Assembly: GCA_902628375.1 (NCBI GenBank)
Contig: CACOMS010000004.1
Coordinates: 1 to 64,000 of the forward strand
Length of the DNA stretch: 64,000 bases
DNA from: an uncultured SAR86 cluster bacterium
GTDB lineage: Bacteria > Pseudomonadota > Gammaproteobacteria > Magnimaribacterales > Magnimaribacteraceae
Direction: 5' to 3'
Positions 34,397 through 43,610 of the stretch are shown here, piece after piece. Below the pieces are notes generated by a model. The model saw nothing but the letters and a program-made list of their open reading frames with translations, ran no database searches and was not told the DNA's origin. The stretch's first letter is position 1, and each line of letters opens with the position of its first letter. Both the position numbers and the translations under genes were made by a program.

Positions 34397-36175
34397 TTAC
34401 ATCTCCTCTTCTGTATCTATATCGATTGAGATGTTTAATTCATCGAGTTGTTCGATGGAAGCTGAGCCTGGAGCTTCAGTTAACAAACATGAAGCACTCT
34501 GAGTTTTTGGAAAAGCTATTGAGTCACGAATAGAATCTGAATTAGTCATAAGCATAATCATTCGATCAAACCCTATAGCAAGTCCAGCATGAGGAGGACA
34601 ACCATGTTCTAAGGCAGAAAGAAGAAAACCAAATTTCTCTTGAGCTTCTTTTTGTTCAATTCCCAATAAAGACAAAACTTTGTACAAAATTTCACTTTCA
34701 TGAATTCTCACAGAACCGCCTCCAAGTTCTGTACCATTTAGAACAACATCATAAGCATCAGATAAAGTTCTAGTAGGATCTTTCTCAATATCATCAAGTG
34801 AAGTTGGTGAAGTGAAAGGATGATGTAAAGGAGTTAATTCTCCAGATTTGTTGTATTCAAACATAGGAAAATCTACTATCCAACAAGGTGCCCAGTCTTT
34901 ATTTAAGAGATCCAAGTCAGAGGCGACAAGATCTCTTAAAGAAGATAATGATTCATTAACTACATTTTTCTTTCCTGCACCAAAAAAGATTATGTCTCCA
35001 TTTTGGCATTCTAGTTTTGTTAAAAGTTCTTCTATTATTTGGTCATCTATAAATTTAAGTATAGGAGACTGAAGGCCTTCTTTGCCAGACGATAAATCTA
35101 TTATCCTAATATAAGCCAACCCTTTTGCACCAAATTGCCCTACAAAATTTGTGTAATCATCAATTTGCTTCCTTGTGAGTTTTTCTCCATTAGGTACTCT
35201 TAATGCTGCAATTCTAGAATCTTCAGAATTAGCAGGATCACTAAAAACCTTGAAATCTGAATCTGTAAATAATTCTTTAACCTCAACAAATTGAAGTGGA
35301 TTTCTCAAGTCAGGTTTATCCGATCCATATTTTTTAATCGCTTCTTCATAAGTTAAGACAGGAAAATCTCCAAGATCTACATCAATTGCCTTTTTAAATA
35401 CTTTTCTAATCATTTCAGTAATTAAATCCATTATGTCTTGTGAGGTAACAAAAGAACATTCAAGGTCTAGTTGTGTGAATTCAGGTTGTCTATCTGCCCT
35501 TAGGTCTTCATCTCTAAAGCATTTAGCAAATTGGTAATATTTTTCAAAACCAGAAGCCATTAATGTTTGTTTGAAGAGTTGAGGTGATTGAGGTAGCGCA
35601 AAAAACGATCCTGGATAAGTTCTACTTGGAACTATATAGTCTCTAGCTCCCTCAGGAGTAGCTTTCGTCAATATTGGAGTTTCTATCTCCAGAAACTCAT
35701 TTTTCTCAAGGAATTTCCTAATTTCTTGAGAAACCTTAGATCTCAATCTAAGATTTCTTTGCATTTCTTCTCTTCTCAAATCTAAGAAGCGATATTTCAG
35801 CCGAGTTTCTTCTCCGACTGAAGTGTGTTCATCTAAAGAAAAAGGTAATGGTTTTGATGGATTAAGTATCTCTAGTACAGAACTATTCAGTTCAACCATG
35901 CCTGTTGGAAGACCCTTATTGACTGTCCCTTCAGGCCTTTTGCGAACTATACCTTTTGCTCTTATTACAAATTCATTTCTACAGCCCTCCGCTATAGAAA
36001 AGGCTTCATTATCTTCAGGATTGTAGACTACTTGTAATAGACCTGAAGAATCTCTTAAATCAAAGAATATTACACCTCCATGATCTCTTCTTCTATGAAT
36101 CCATCCAGCTACTTCTATTTCTTGGTCAATGTGGTCTTCATTAACAAATCCACAGGATATTGATCTAAACGACAT
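34397..36175 (-). CDS. aspS: Aspartyl-tRNA synthetase
   Basis: A class IIb synthetase of 592 residues (E. coli 590). The N-terminal OB domain ([22 protein letters not shown]), motif 2 ([22 protein letters not shown]), the bacterial GAD insertion and motif 3 ([11 protein letters not shown]) are all present. It sits upstream of yebC with 3 bases between, the conserved aspS-yebC arrangement. Confidence 0.98.
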   Translation of the reverse strand: MSFRSISCGFVNEDHIDQEIEVAGWIHRRRDHGGVIFFDLRDSSGLLQVVYNPEDNEAFSIAEGCRNEFVIRAKGIVRKRPEGTVNKGLPTGMVELNSSVLEILNPSKPLPFSLDEHTSVGEETRLKYRFLDLRREEMQRNLRLRSKVSQEIRKFLEKNEFLEIETPILTKATPEGARDYIVPSRTYPGSFFALPQSPQLFKQTLMASGFEKYYQFAKCFRDEDLRADRQPEFTQLDLECSFVTSQDIMDLITEMIRKVFKKAIDVDLGDFPVLTYEEAIKKYGSDKPDLRNPLQFVEVKELFTDSDFKVFSDPANSEDSRIAALRVPNGEKLTRKQIDDYTNFVGQFGAKGLAYIRIIDLSSGKEGLQSPILKFIDDQIIEELLTKLECQNGDIIFFGAGKKNVVNESLSSLRDLVASDLDLLNKDWAPCWIVDFPMFEYNKSGELTPLHHPFTSPTSLDDIEKDPTRTLSDAYDVVLNGTELGGGSVRIHESEILYKVLSLLGIEQKEAQEKFGFLLSALEHGCPPHAGLAIGFDRMIMLMTNSDSIRDSIAFPKTQSASCLLTEAPGSASIEQLDELNISIDIDTEEEM

Positions 36176-36192
36176 ATTGTTTCTCTTTTCCT

Positions 36193-36441
36193 TTACTCTT
36201 TCTTACTTGAATCTGCTTTAGATTCCTTTTTTGTTTCTTTATCTTCTTTAACTAAGTTTTTTTTCTTGCCTGTTTTAAAGTCTGTTTCATACCATCCAGT
36301 TCCTTTTAATCTAAAATTTGGGGCTGTAGGTATCTGAGATAAATTTGGGTTAGACGCCTTAAAGTTGTCCAAATCAGATATTCTCATCTGAATCTCAGTA
36401 ATTTCACCATTATCCTTGTTTTTAAAAATATAAGTTGGCAT
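36193..36441 (-). CDS. FmdB-like small protein without zinc-ribbon cysteines
   Basis: An 82-residue protein directly before aspS, where many gammaproteobacteria encode an FmdB-type zinc ribbon. Its start [18 protein letters not shown] and the segment [14 protein letters not shown] match that family, but there is no cysteine anywhere, so it cannot bind zinc in the usual way. The tail is a lysine/glutamate/serine-rich low-complexity stretch. Function is unknown; the family name is a structural label only. Confidence 0.7.
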   Translation of the reverse strand: MPTYIFKNKDNGEITEIQMRISDLDNFKASNPNLSQIPTAPNFRLKGTGWYETDFKTGKKKNLVKEDKETKKESKADSSKKE

Positions 36442-36543
36442 TTTCTTAAAAAAGCTCTAAACGATAATTATAACAAGATTGAGAGATACTTATTATCTCG
36501 TTAAGTTCTAATGCAAATGTTAATATTATTAAAAATAATCATT

Positions 36544-37812
36544 ATGAAAGCAAAAAACCTATTTTTCCCTACTTTAAGAGAGGATCCTTCCGAAGCCGAA
36601 GTTATAAGTCATAAGTTAATGATAAAGTCAGGATTAATTAGGAAAGTTGCATCTGGTGTATATAACTGGTTGCCTTTAGGAGTAAAAATCCTAAGAAAAG
36701 TAGAAAATATTGTTAGGGAAGAAATGAATTCTTTTGGTGGACAAGAAGTCTTGATGCCTATGGTTCAACCCGGAGAATTATGGAAGGAAACAGAAAGATG
36801 GCAAAAGTACGGAAAAGAATTGTTAGTTTTTCAAGATCGCCATGAAAGAGAATTTTGCTTAGGACCAACTCATGAAGAGGTCATTACTGACTTGCTAAGA
36901 AGAGAAGTAAAGAGTCATAAACAACTCCCAGTAACGCTTTACCAAATACAAACAAAGTTTAGAGACGAAATTAGGCCAAGATTCGGAGTTATGAGATCTA
37001 GAGAATTCTTAATGAAGGATGCTTATTCTTTTGATTTAACAAAGGAAAATTTAGATCTAAGCTATAAAAATATGAAAGAAGCTTATGTAAAGATTTTTGA
37101 TAGATTAGGGTTGGATTATAGGGTAGTTAAAGCAGATACAGGTGAAATTGGAGGTAGTGACTCAGAAGAAATACATGTCCTTGCAGATACTGGAGAAGAC
37201 CTACTAGTGTTTAGCAATGAAAGTGATTTTGCATCTAATGTTGAGTTAATGTTAGAGGAAGGACAAGATCCACAATCTTTAAAAGGTAAGCCTAGTCCTG
37301 ATGGAAAAGGTACTTTGGAACTCAAGAAAGGTATAGAAGTTGGCCATATCTTCAAACTAGGTACAAAATACTCTGAAAGCATGAACTTCAAGATACAAGT
37401 TGAAAATGAAAATAAATTCCTAGAAATGGGTTGCTATGGGATAGGTATATCTAGAATAGTTGCAGCTGCAATAGAACAAAATAATGATGAAAAAGGAATA
37501 ATCTGGCCTGAAGCTCTTGCTCCATTTAATGTTTGTATAATTGAAGTTAACCCTAAAAATGACCAAAAGGTTTCAAATCAATGTGAAGAACTTTATAAAG
37601 AACTATCGAATCAAGGATTTGATGTCCTTTGGGATAATAGAGACCAAGGACCAGGAGTAAAATTTTCAGATATGGAACTTATAGGCATACCAAATATAGT
37701 AACTATAAGTAAAAAAACAATCGAAAATAATCATTTTGAATTCAGAACAAGGGAAGAAGAACAAGGAGTTCACTTATCTCTAAATGAACTCCTAACGAAA
37801 ATTAAAGGTTAA
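36544..37812 (+). CDS. proS: Prolyl-tRNA synthetase lacking the INS editing domain
   Basis: A bacterial-type class II synthetase of 422 residues from the ATG at 36544 (MKAKNLFFPTLREDPSEAEV), the start that agrees with homologues; the ATG at 36511 only adds an 11-residue hydrophobic stretch. The catalytic core (QTKFRDEIRPRFGVMRSREFLMKDAYSF, GCYGIGISRIVAAAIEQ) and anticodon domain are complete. E. coli ProRS has 572 residues because a YbaK-like editing domain of about 150 residues sits between SDYAANIELA and DGQGTL; here SDFASNVELM runs directly into the PSPDGKGTL segment. Ala-tRNA-Pro proofreading would need a separate protein. Confidence 0.95.
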   Translation: MKAKNLFFPTLREDPSEAEVISHKLMIKSGLIRKVASGVYNWLPLGVKILRKVENIVREEMNSFGGQEVLMPMVQPGELWKETERWQKYGKELLVFQDRHEREFCLGPTHEEVITDLLRREVKSHKQLPVTLYQIQTKFRDEIRPRFGVMRSREFLMKDAYSFDLTKENLDLSYKNMKEAYVKIFDRLGLDYRVVKADTGEIGGSDSEEIHVLADTGEDLLVFSNESDFASNVELMLEEGQDPQSLKGKPSPDGKGTLELKKGIEVGHIFKLGTKYSESMNFKIQVENENKFLEMGCYGIGISRIVAAAIEQNNDEKGIIWPEALAPFNVCIIEVNPKNDQKVSNQCEELYKELSNQGFDVLWDNRDQGPGVKFSDMELIGIPNIVTISKKTIENNHFEFRTREEEQGVHLSLNELLTKIKG

Positions 37813-37816
37813 AAAG

Positions 37817-38833
37817 TTACTCTTTATTGATTAATTCTAAAACTTGTTTTTCTATCTTTTCTAGGAGTTTTGGATTTTGTTGCAGAAAGTCAATTGAATT
37901 TGCTTTACCTTGACCAATCTTTTCACCTTCATAGCTAAACCAAGCTCCAGATTTTCCTATAACTTCATTATCTACACCTAAATCTATTAGCTCACCAATA
38001 CGATTAATTCCTTTACCATATAGGATCTGAAATTCAGCTTGTTTAAATGGAGGGGAAACTTTATTTTTGACTACCTTAACTCTTGTTTCGTTACCTACTA
38101 CCTCATCACCATCTTTTACTGTTCCTATTCTCCTAATGTCTAATCTACATGAGGAATAGAATTTTAGAGCATTACCTCCGGCTGTAGTTTCTGGGCTACC
38201 AAACATAACCCCAATTTTGTGCCTTATTTGATTAATAAATATAACTAGAGTATTTGATTTCTGAACATTGCCTGTGATCTTCCTTAAGGCTTGAGACATT
38301 AATCTTGCCTGCAGTCCTACATGATGGTCTCCCATCTCGCCATCAATTTCAGCTTTTGGCACCAGAGCTGCAACTGAATCTATAACCAGAACATCAACAG
38401 CTCCGGAGGCAACCATTATGTCTGAAATTTCTAAAGCTTGTTCTCCTGTGTCCGGTTGGGAAACTAGTAAATCATCAACATTTACTCCTAATTTCTGGGC
38501 ATATACTGGATCAAGTGCATGTTCAGCATCAATAAAAGCTGCTGTGCCGCCTTGTTTTTGGCATTGTGCTATAACCTCTAACGTTAATGTAGTTTTTCCA
38601 GAAGATTCAGGACCATATATTTCAACTATTCTACCTTTTGGTAAACCACCTATACCTAAGGCTATATCTAGACCCATTGAACCTGTAGAGATGGAAGGTA
38701 TTTTTTCTGTTCTTTTTTCCCCCATTCGCATAACAGTTCCTGTACCGAACTGACGCTCTATTTGACCTAACGCATTGTCTAATTGCTTTGTTTTATCTAC
38801 TTCTTTAATGTTAGTCACCTTTTTCTGAGCCAT
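37817..38833 (-). CDS. recA: Recombinase RecA
   Basis: Catalyses strand exchange and induces the SOS response by stimulating LexA self-cleavage. The 338 residues have the Walker A site GPESSGKTT (74-82), [23 protein letters not shown] and the L2 loop [13 protein letters not shown]. An AGGAGA ribosome site precedes the ATG. A LexA box and a TATAAT -10 lie just upstream. The neighbour expected downstream, recX, is missing; instead the convergent proS ends 4 bases away. Confidence 0.98.
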   Translation of the reverse strand: MAQKKVTNIKEVDKTKQLDNALGQIERQFGTGTVMRMGEKRTEKIPSISTGSMGLDIALGIGGLPKGRIVEIYGPESSGKTTLTLEVIAQCQKQGGTAAFIDAEHALDPVYAQKLGVNVDDLLVSQPDTGEQALEISDIMVASGAVDVLVIDSVAALVPKAEIDGEMGDHHVGLQARLMSQALRKITGNVQKSNTLVIFINQIRHKIGVMFGSPETTAGGNALKFYSSCRLDIRRIGTVKDGDEVVGNETRVKVVKNKVSPPFKQAEFQILYGKGINRIGELIDLGVDNEVIGKSGAWFSYEGEKIGQGKANSIDFLQQNPKLLEKIEKQVLELINKE

Positions 38834-38857
38834 AATTATCTCCTATTAATTATGGCG

Positions 38858-38886
38858 ATTATACATATTACTGTATATTTGTACAG
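38858..38886 (-). promoter_or_regulatory. recA promoter with LexA (SOS) box
   Basis: The sequence CTGTATATTTGTACAG (38871-38886) matches the gammaproteobacterial LexA operator CTG-N10-CAG with the usual TA-rich centre. On the minus strand a TATAAT -10 lies at 38863-38858 and the operator covers the likely -35, 38 bases before the recA start. This indicates an active LexA-controlled SOS response. Confidence 0.88.
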
Positions 38887-38892
38887 TAAATA

Positions 38893-39390
38893 TCAATTAC
38901 GCTTATTAAGAACTTCAATTGTACCTTGTAATGCCCTCTCTACTGATAGAAATCTTACTTTCTCTCTATCACCATCAAAATGCTCAGTCACAGATAAAGG
39001 GTCTTGGTCTTTCAGCTTCCATGAAAAACAGACCGTTCCAACCGGTTTAGTCTCTGTAGCGCCTGTTGGGCCAGCAATTCCAGTAATAGCAACACCTACA
39101 TCAGCTTTACTTATCTTAAGTGCACCAGAAACCATTTGTGAGGCTATCCTCTCATCTACTGCTCCAAAATTAATTAAATCTTCAGAGTTAACACCTAAGA
39201 CGTCAGTTTTTGAGGAATAAGAGTAAGTTACAAAGCTTGTACCAAACCAATTAGAGCTTCCTGGCAAAGAAGTGATTGATTTACCTAACCATCCTCCAGT
39301 GCAGGATTCAGCAGCAGTAAAAACTTTACCTTGAGAAATAAGAATCTCACCTAATTCTTCGCTAAGCTTCAATAATTTTTTTGAATTCAA
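38893..39390 (-). CDS. pncC: Nicotinamide-nucleotide amidohydrolase (CinA C-terminal type)
   Basis: Deamidates nicotinamide mononucleotide in NAD recycling. The signature TAAESCTGGWLGKSIT and GIAGPTGATETKPVGTV are present. An open frame reaches a TTG at 39453, but I choose the TTG at 39390: it follows a strong AAGGAAGG ribosome site and gives 165 residues, the E. coli PncC length. Its position next to recA is typical. A start at 39453 would place it 33 bases from the divergent fdxA start. Confidence 0.85.
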   Translation of the reverse strand: MNSKKLLKLSEELGEILISQGKVFTAAESCTGGWLGKSITSLPGSSNWFGTSFVTYSYSSKTDVLGVNSEDLINFGAVDERIASQMVSGALKISKADVGVAITGIAGPTGATETKPVGTVCFSWKLKDQDPLSVTEHFDGDREKVRFLSVERALQGTIEVLNKRN

Positions 39391-39486
39391 CTTACCTTCC
39401 TTGAGAGACGCTATTAGACCAGAAATTGTTGCTTTGTCTAGATGGAGAAGCAAGTTAATTATTGGTAAAATTGCGCAAAAAATTCC

Positions 39487-39810
39487 ATGGCTTTTGTAGT
39501 AAGTGATTCATGTATAAAGTGTAAACTCACAGATTGTGTGGAAGTATGTCCTGTTGATTGTTTCTACGAAGGCCCCAACATGTTAGTAATTGATCCAGAT
39601 GAATGCATCGATTGCGCGTTATGTGAACCTGAGTGCCCAATAGAAGCTATATACTCTGAGGATGAATTGCCAGAAGACCAGACCGAGTTTATAGAACTTA
39701 ATGCAAGGCTCTCTCAAGAATGGCCCAACATCACTGAACAAAAACTACCCATGGAAGGCCATGAAGAATGGCAAGAAGTAAAAGGAAAGCTTAAATATTT
39801 AGAAATTTAA
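39487..39810 (+). CDS. fdxA: Seven-iron ferredoxin FdxA
   Basis: An electron carrier with one [3Fe-4S] and one [4Fe-4S] cluster. The N-terminal motif [17 protein letters not shown] and [12 protein letters not shown] give the ligands, and the C-terminal extension (residues of about 60-107) is typical. Length 107 matches. In Pseudomonas fdxA lies between rpoS and mutS near recA; both are absent here. It may serve the oxidoreductase encoded at 16.7-21.6 kb, but nothing in the sequence links them. It overlaps the convergent DUF368 gene by 12 bases. Confidence 0.95.
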   Translation: MAFVVSDSCIKCKLTDCVEVCPVDCFYEGPNMLVIDPDECIDCALCEPECPIEAIYSEDELPEDQTEFIELNARLSQEWPNITEQKLPMEGHEEWQEVKGKLKYLEI

Positions 39811-40632
39811 TTTCTTTAAAACTAACATACTCAGTAGTCCTAAGAAAAAGCCAAGATAAATACCTATATCGCTTATAGGTAAGATAAATACCCATGGATC
39901 TACCTTCCAAAGAAGTGGTATAGAAAGTAGAACTAATCCACTAAAGAATCCTATTAATGCATTTTCATTTTTTTCATACATTAACCTAACAACTCTCACA
40001 AAAGTAATTAGTCCAACAACACAACCTAAGATAAAAGTACTAAGAATTAAAATATTCAAATCATTTACAGCTTTAATGATTAAAGCATAAGTTCCTAACA
40101 ATAAAAGAATAAAACTTCCCGAAATTCCTGGCAATATAAGAGCACAAACTGCTATAAATCCACTAAAGAAGATATAGAGATAAGAAGGGTCATTCAGCTC
40201 TATAGATGAAGTGCCGTATAAAAGAATGATAGCTAAAGACAATAAGAAACCGGCAAAAAAGTTATTATCTCTAGATTTAGGTTTAATAGCGCCAAACACT
40301 AAAGAACCTAGCATTAATCCAGAAAAGCAGGCCTTTAAGATGTGTGGATAATTTTCTAAAAGAAATAAGATGACAAATGAAAATAAGTAAACTCCAAGCA
40401 CCATTCCTAAAATTAATGGCAAAATAAAACTAAAATTTATCTTTTGAAGAAATTTATTTTTTTCTAGTTTAACCAGGTATTCCATTGCTTGTAGGTCAAA
40501 ATTTGAAATTGTGGATATAAGTTGCTTATAGATACCTAAGATGAGGGCCATAGTGCCTCCAGAAACTCCTGGCATAGTTTCAGTTATCCCAATTAAAAAT
40601 CCTTTGAGAGTTAGCTTTATCTTTTCATTCAT
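39799..40632 (-). CDS. DUF368 family polyprenyl-phosphate transporter
   Basis: A membrane protein of 277 residues with about eight helices. The family signature [31 protein letters not shown] opens the protein, and a second [14 protein letters not shown] repeats the motif in the middle, consistent with an inverted-repeat transporter. Members of DUF368 have recently been shown to recycle undecaprenyl phosphate across the membrane, feeding peptidoglycan synthesis. It occupies the site between pcm and fdxA where nlpD-rpoS usually lies. It ends inside fdxA's 3' end. Confidence 0.87.
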   Translation of the reverse strand: MNEKIKLTLKGFLIGITETMPGVSGGTMALILGIYKQLISTISNFDLQAMEYLVKLEKNKFLQKINFSFILPLILGMVLGVYLFSFVILFLLENYPHILKACFSGLMLGSLVFGAIKPKSRDNNFFAGFLLSLAIILLYGTSSIELNDPSYLYIFFSGFIAVCALILPGISGSFILLLLGTYALIIKAVNDLNILILSTFILGCVVGLITFVRVVRLMYEKNENALIGFFSGLVLLSIPLLWKVDPWVFILPISDIGIYLGFFLGLLSMLVLKKLNF

Positions 40633-40634
40633 AA

Positions 40635-41285
40635 TTAATCAATTACACCGTCAAGCATAGGTACAAATAAGACTTCTTCAATTCTCTCATGCTTATAGTT
40701 CTCTTTATCTATTTTAGTTATCAAAACAAGATCTTGTTTTTTATTATTTCCCACTGGAGCTATTAACCTTCCTCCATTAATTAAACTAGATAGTATTTTT
40801 TCTGGAACTTCTTCAGGAGCTGCTGCTAAAAGTATTGAATCAAACTTATCTTCCTCTAAAAAGTCATAAGCATCACCAAAAATAAGGCTTACATTCCTTA
40901 TTTTTAACTTATCTAGGTTACTTTTTGCCTTATCATGAAGAGATCTAATTCTTTCTATTGAGGTTACCTTATTAGAGAATAAAGAGAGAATAGCTGCCTG
41001 ATAACCACAACCGGTACCAATCTCTAAAGTATTCTTTAGTGGCTTTTGAGTAAACCTTTCTTCTTGAATAAGAATTTCTGTCATTCTAGCGACTATATAA
41101 GGCTGCGAAATGGTTTGCTGATTCCCAATAGGCAAAGATAAATCTTCATAGGCCCTCGAAGCAAGAGCTTCGTCCAAAAATAAATGCCTAGGAATATCCC
41201 TAAGAGCCTCAAGAACTCTTACATCACTTATACCCTTTTCAGAAAGTCTTTCTAAAAGCCTCTCTCTGGTTCTCATAGAGGTCAT
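40635..41285 (-). CDS. pcm: Protein-L-isoaspartate O-methyltransferase
   Basis: Repairs damaged aspartyl residues using S-adenosylmethionine. The SAM site LEIGTGCGYQAAILS and the family motif LPIGNQQTISQPYIVARM are clear. The ATG at 41285 (MTSMRTRERLLERL) is chosen because it matches Pseudomonas homologues and has AGGGGG upstream; the ATG at 41321 would overlap surE. The resulting 216 residues are normal. surE and pcm are a conserved pair. Confidence 0.93.
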   Translation of the reverse strand: MTSMRTRERLLERLSEKGISDVRVLEALRDIPRHLFLDEALASRAYEDLSLPIGNQQTISQPYIVARMTEILIQEERFTQKPLKNTLEIGTGCGYQAAILSLFSNKVTSIERIRSLHDKAKSNLDKLKIRNVSLIFGDAYDFLEEDKFDSILLAAAPEEVPEKILSSLINGGRLIAPVGNNKKQDLVLITKIDKENYKHERIEEVLFVPMLDGVID

Positions 41286-41305
41286 GCCTAACCCCCTATC
41301 TTTTT

Positions 41306-42088
41306 CTATTTCTCCAACCACCTTGAAATTTCTAAATCGAATTTATTTTGCTCTTTTTCTATTTCCTCTCTATGTAGAAAATTAGGTTTAATGGTAGAAA
41401 TAGAGACCTCTCCCCTATAAACCGTAGCAATATCTGTACTTTCGTCATTAAGTGGTCTCTTGTCTCTATGAGTCACTAAATATTCTTGAGGGTTTTCAGT
41501 TCGTTCAGGAGGATTTCTTGGGCCCCAGGTTCCAATAGAAGTTGTTTTTATCCCTTTGATTTGATCATAGGGCAAGTTAGGAACATTAACGTTTAAAGTC
41601 AGTTTAGAGTCTATTTTAAGATCTCTTATTTTTAGGACTAAGTTTCTGGCTACTAAAGCAGCTGATTCATAATTTGGTTCCTGTTCGGGCCCTTCTCCTC
41701 CTTTTAGAATAGCAGCTGATACTGCTATAGAAGGTAAATCTAATTCTTCTCCTTCAAAGGCAGCTCCTACCGTTCCAGAATAACGGAGATCTTCTGCCAT
41801 ATTAGCTCCCTTGTTAATGCCAGAAACTACCATATCTGGCTTGAATGGACATAACTCTCTTACTCCTAAAAAAACACAATCTACAGGAGTTCCTGAAACA
41901 GCATAAAATCCATTCTCTTTTTCAGATATTTGTATCGGCTGATTTGCAGTTAAAGAAGATCCTGCTCCGCTCATATTTTCTGCGGGTGCTATTACAAAAA
42001 CTTCTGCTATATCTTTTAAACTGTTAAATAAAGCAATTATCCCTGGTGCTTCGTATCCATCATCATTAGAAATTAAAATCTTCATCAT
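41306..42088 (-). CDS. surE: 5'-nucleotidase SurE
   Basis: A metal-dependent nucleoside monophosphate phosphatase. The active-site opening ILISNDDGYEAPGI provides the metal-binding aspartates; AENMSGAGSSLT, GTPVDCVFLG and SGINKGANMAEDLRYSGTVGAA complete the family core. Length 260 is standard. It abuts ispF (next base), with no truD between them as seen in many relatives. Confidence 0.97.
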   Translation of the reverse strand: MMKILISNDDGYEAPGIIALFNSLKDIAEVFVIAPAENMSGAGSSLTANQPIQISEKENGFYAVSGTPVDCVFLGVRELCPFKPDMVVSGINKGANMAEDLRYSGTVGAAFEGEELDLPSIAVSAAILKGGEGPEQEPNYESAALVARNLVLKIRDLKIDSKLTLNVNVPNLPYDQIKGIKTTSIGTWGPRNPPERTENPQEYLVTHRDKRPLNDESTDIATVYRGEVSISTIKPNFLHREEIEKEQNKFDLEISRWLEK

Positions 42089-42550
42089 CTACTCAAATAA
42101 AATAATTGCTAAAGCAGAGACACCCTCTTTTCTTCCTTGATATCCCAATCTATCCGTTGTTGTTGCCTTACAACTAACCTGATCAACATTTATATTTAAA
42201 TCTTCAGATAGATTTTTCTTGATTTGATCTACGTAAGTAGATATTTTGGGTTCTTCACCTATATAGGTTATGTCTAAATTAGAAATTTTCTGATCTCCTA
42301 TCTTTTCTAAAACTTCTCTTAAAAGCGATCTGCTAGAAACATCCTTATAAGATTCATCCTCTGAAGGAAAATGAGTTCCTAGATCTCCTAGAGAAAAAGC
42401 ACCTAAAATAGCATCTATTACTGCATGCGTTATTACATCACCATCTGAATGGGCTACGATGCTGAAGTTAGAGGGTATATGAACACCACCCAGAACGACC
42501 TCTTCTCCTGCTTTTATCTTGTGGGCATCAAATCCTTGTCCTATTCTCAT
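42089..42550 (-). CDS. ispF: 2-C-methyl-D-erythritol 2,4-cyclodiphosphate synthase
   Basis: The fifth enzyme of the MEP isoprenoid pathway. The zinc site GFDAHKI and HSDGDVITHAVIDAILGAFSLGDLG, plus the C-terminal KATTTDRLGYQGRKEGVSA, are fully conserved. Length 153 is near the standard 157. It follows ispD after 28 bases; the ispD-ispF pair is usual. Confidence 0.97.
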   Translation of the reverse strand: MRIGQGFDAHKIKAGEEVVLGGVHIPSNFSIVAHSDGDVITHAVIDAILGAFSLGDLGTHFPSEDESYKDVSSRSLLREVLEKIGDQKISNLDITYIGEEPKISTYVDQIKKNLSEDLNINVDQVSCKATTTDRLGYQGRKEGVSALAIILFE

Positions 42551-42578
42551 AAATTCAAATTATAAATGAAGACCTATA

Positions 42579-43274
42579 TTAAATTTCAGTTTTAATTATC
42601 ATTTTTATCGTCTTTAGATCATCTTGATACGTCAATTTAATATTTCGACTAGATCCTTTTACCAAAACTAGATCGGCTCCAATAGATTCCAATAGCTGCG
42701 CCTCATCAGTAAATTCTTTTTCTCTTGAGGTCTGGTTTAGAGCCTTAATTAAAGATTCTTTTTTAAATAACTGTGGAGTTTGCGAATGCCATAAATTATT
42801 TCTGTCAACAGTTTTAATAATCTTACTAGATTCATAATGTGTCTTTTTTAAAGTATCCGATACAGGAAAGCCTAATATCATGCCATCATGTTCTGACCCG
42901 AGAAGTTTAAGAAGCTTATCTAGATCTTCTTTTTCTAGACAGGGCCTAACCGCATCTTGTATCAAAAAATGACTGAACTCTAGATTTCTTTCCTCAAAAA
43001 ACTTTACTCCATTATCAACAGACTCTCCTCTGGTATTTCCGCCTACAATTGTTTGCACTTTGGGGTTTTGAAACATGGCTAAATCTCTAAACCATGAGTC
43101 ATTTGATGATAGACAAACCACCAATTCTAAGCATGAAGGATGGTTTAGAATGTGTTCAACACTTCTTTCAATTACAGTTTTCCCATTAATATTTATATAT
43201 TGCTTAGGAGTCCTATCTTCAAACCTATCCCCTATTCCTGCAGCAGGAATTACTGCAACAAATTGATTAATCAT
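42579..43274 (-). CDS. ispD: 2-C-methyl-D-erythritol 4-phosphate cytidylyltransferase
   Basis: Attaches CMP to methylerythritol phosphate in the MEP pathway. The nucleotide-binding start VIPAAGIGDRF-EDRTPKQYININGKTVIERS, the VQDAVRPC-type motif (LIQDAVRPCL) and TPQLFKKE with TDEAQLLE are present. Length 231 is standard. It follows ftsB after 9 bases, as in E. coli and Pseudomonas. Confidence 0.96.
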   Translation of the reverse strand: MINQFVAVIPAAGIGDRFEDRTPKQYININGKTVIERSVEHILNHPSCLELVVCLSSNDSWFRDLAMFQNPKVQTIVGGNTRGESVDNGVKFFEERNLEFSHFLIQDAVRPCLEKEDLDKLLKLLGSEHDGMILGFPVSDTLKKTHYESSKIIKTVDRNNLWHSQTPQLFKKESLIKALNQTSREKEFTDEAQLLESIGADLVLVKGSSRNIKLTYQDDLKTIKMIIKTEI

Positions 43275-43283
43275 CTATAGCTT

Positions 43284-43610
43284 TTAGTTTTCAGAAGGAT
43301 TATTAACCTCAAATTGATAGAAAGTTTCTCCTTCTTTTATCAAGCCAAGTTCCGATCTTGCCAGTCCTTCTAACCCCTCATCAGAATTTAGTATATTTTT
43401 TTCATTCATCATCTCTTCATTGCTTTTTTTGAGAACAGAAATATCTTGCTCAATTCTTATCTGCTCCTCTTTAACCTCTGATAATTTAGAAATACTAAAT
43501 TCTCCTAAAAATATTTTACTTATCATCATAAACAGGAGCAGGAGCAGTAAAACGAAAAAAATTATTTTGAAAAACCCTAAAATATCCAGTGCTCTATCTT
43601 TATTCCTCAT
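43284..43610 (-). CDS. ftsB: Cell division protein FtsB
   Basis: A bitopic divisome protein that forms a complex with FtsL and FtsQ. One membrane helix ([20 protein letters not shown], residues of about 16-35) is followed by a coiled coil ([26 protein letters not shown]) and the conserved [16 protein letters not shown] end. Length 108 is typical. Its partners ftsL and ftsQ are not in this window. The start overlaps the eno stop by 4 bases. Confidence 0.92.
   Translation of the reverse strand: MRNKDRALDILGFFKIIFFVLLLLLLFMMISKIFLGEFSISKLSEVKEEQIRIEQDISVLKKSNEEMMNEKNILNSDEGLEGLARSELGLIKEGETFYQFEVNNPSEN

Noticed and set aside
39390-39453. Upstream TTG start of pncC
   Set aside because: It lacks a ribosome site, while the TTG at 39390 follows AAGGAAGG and gives the E. 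coli length.
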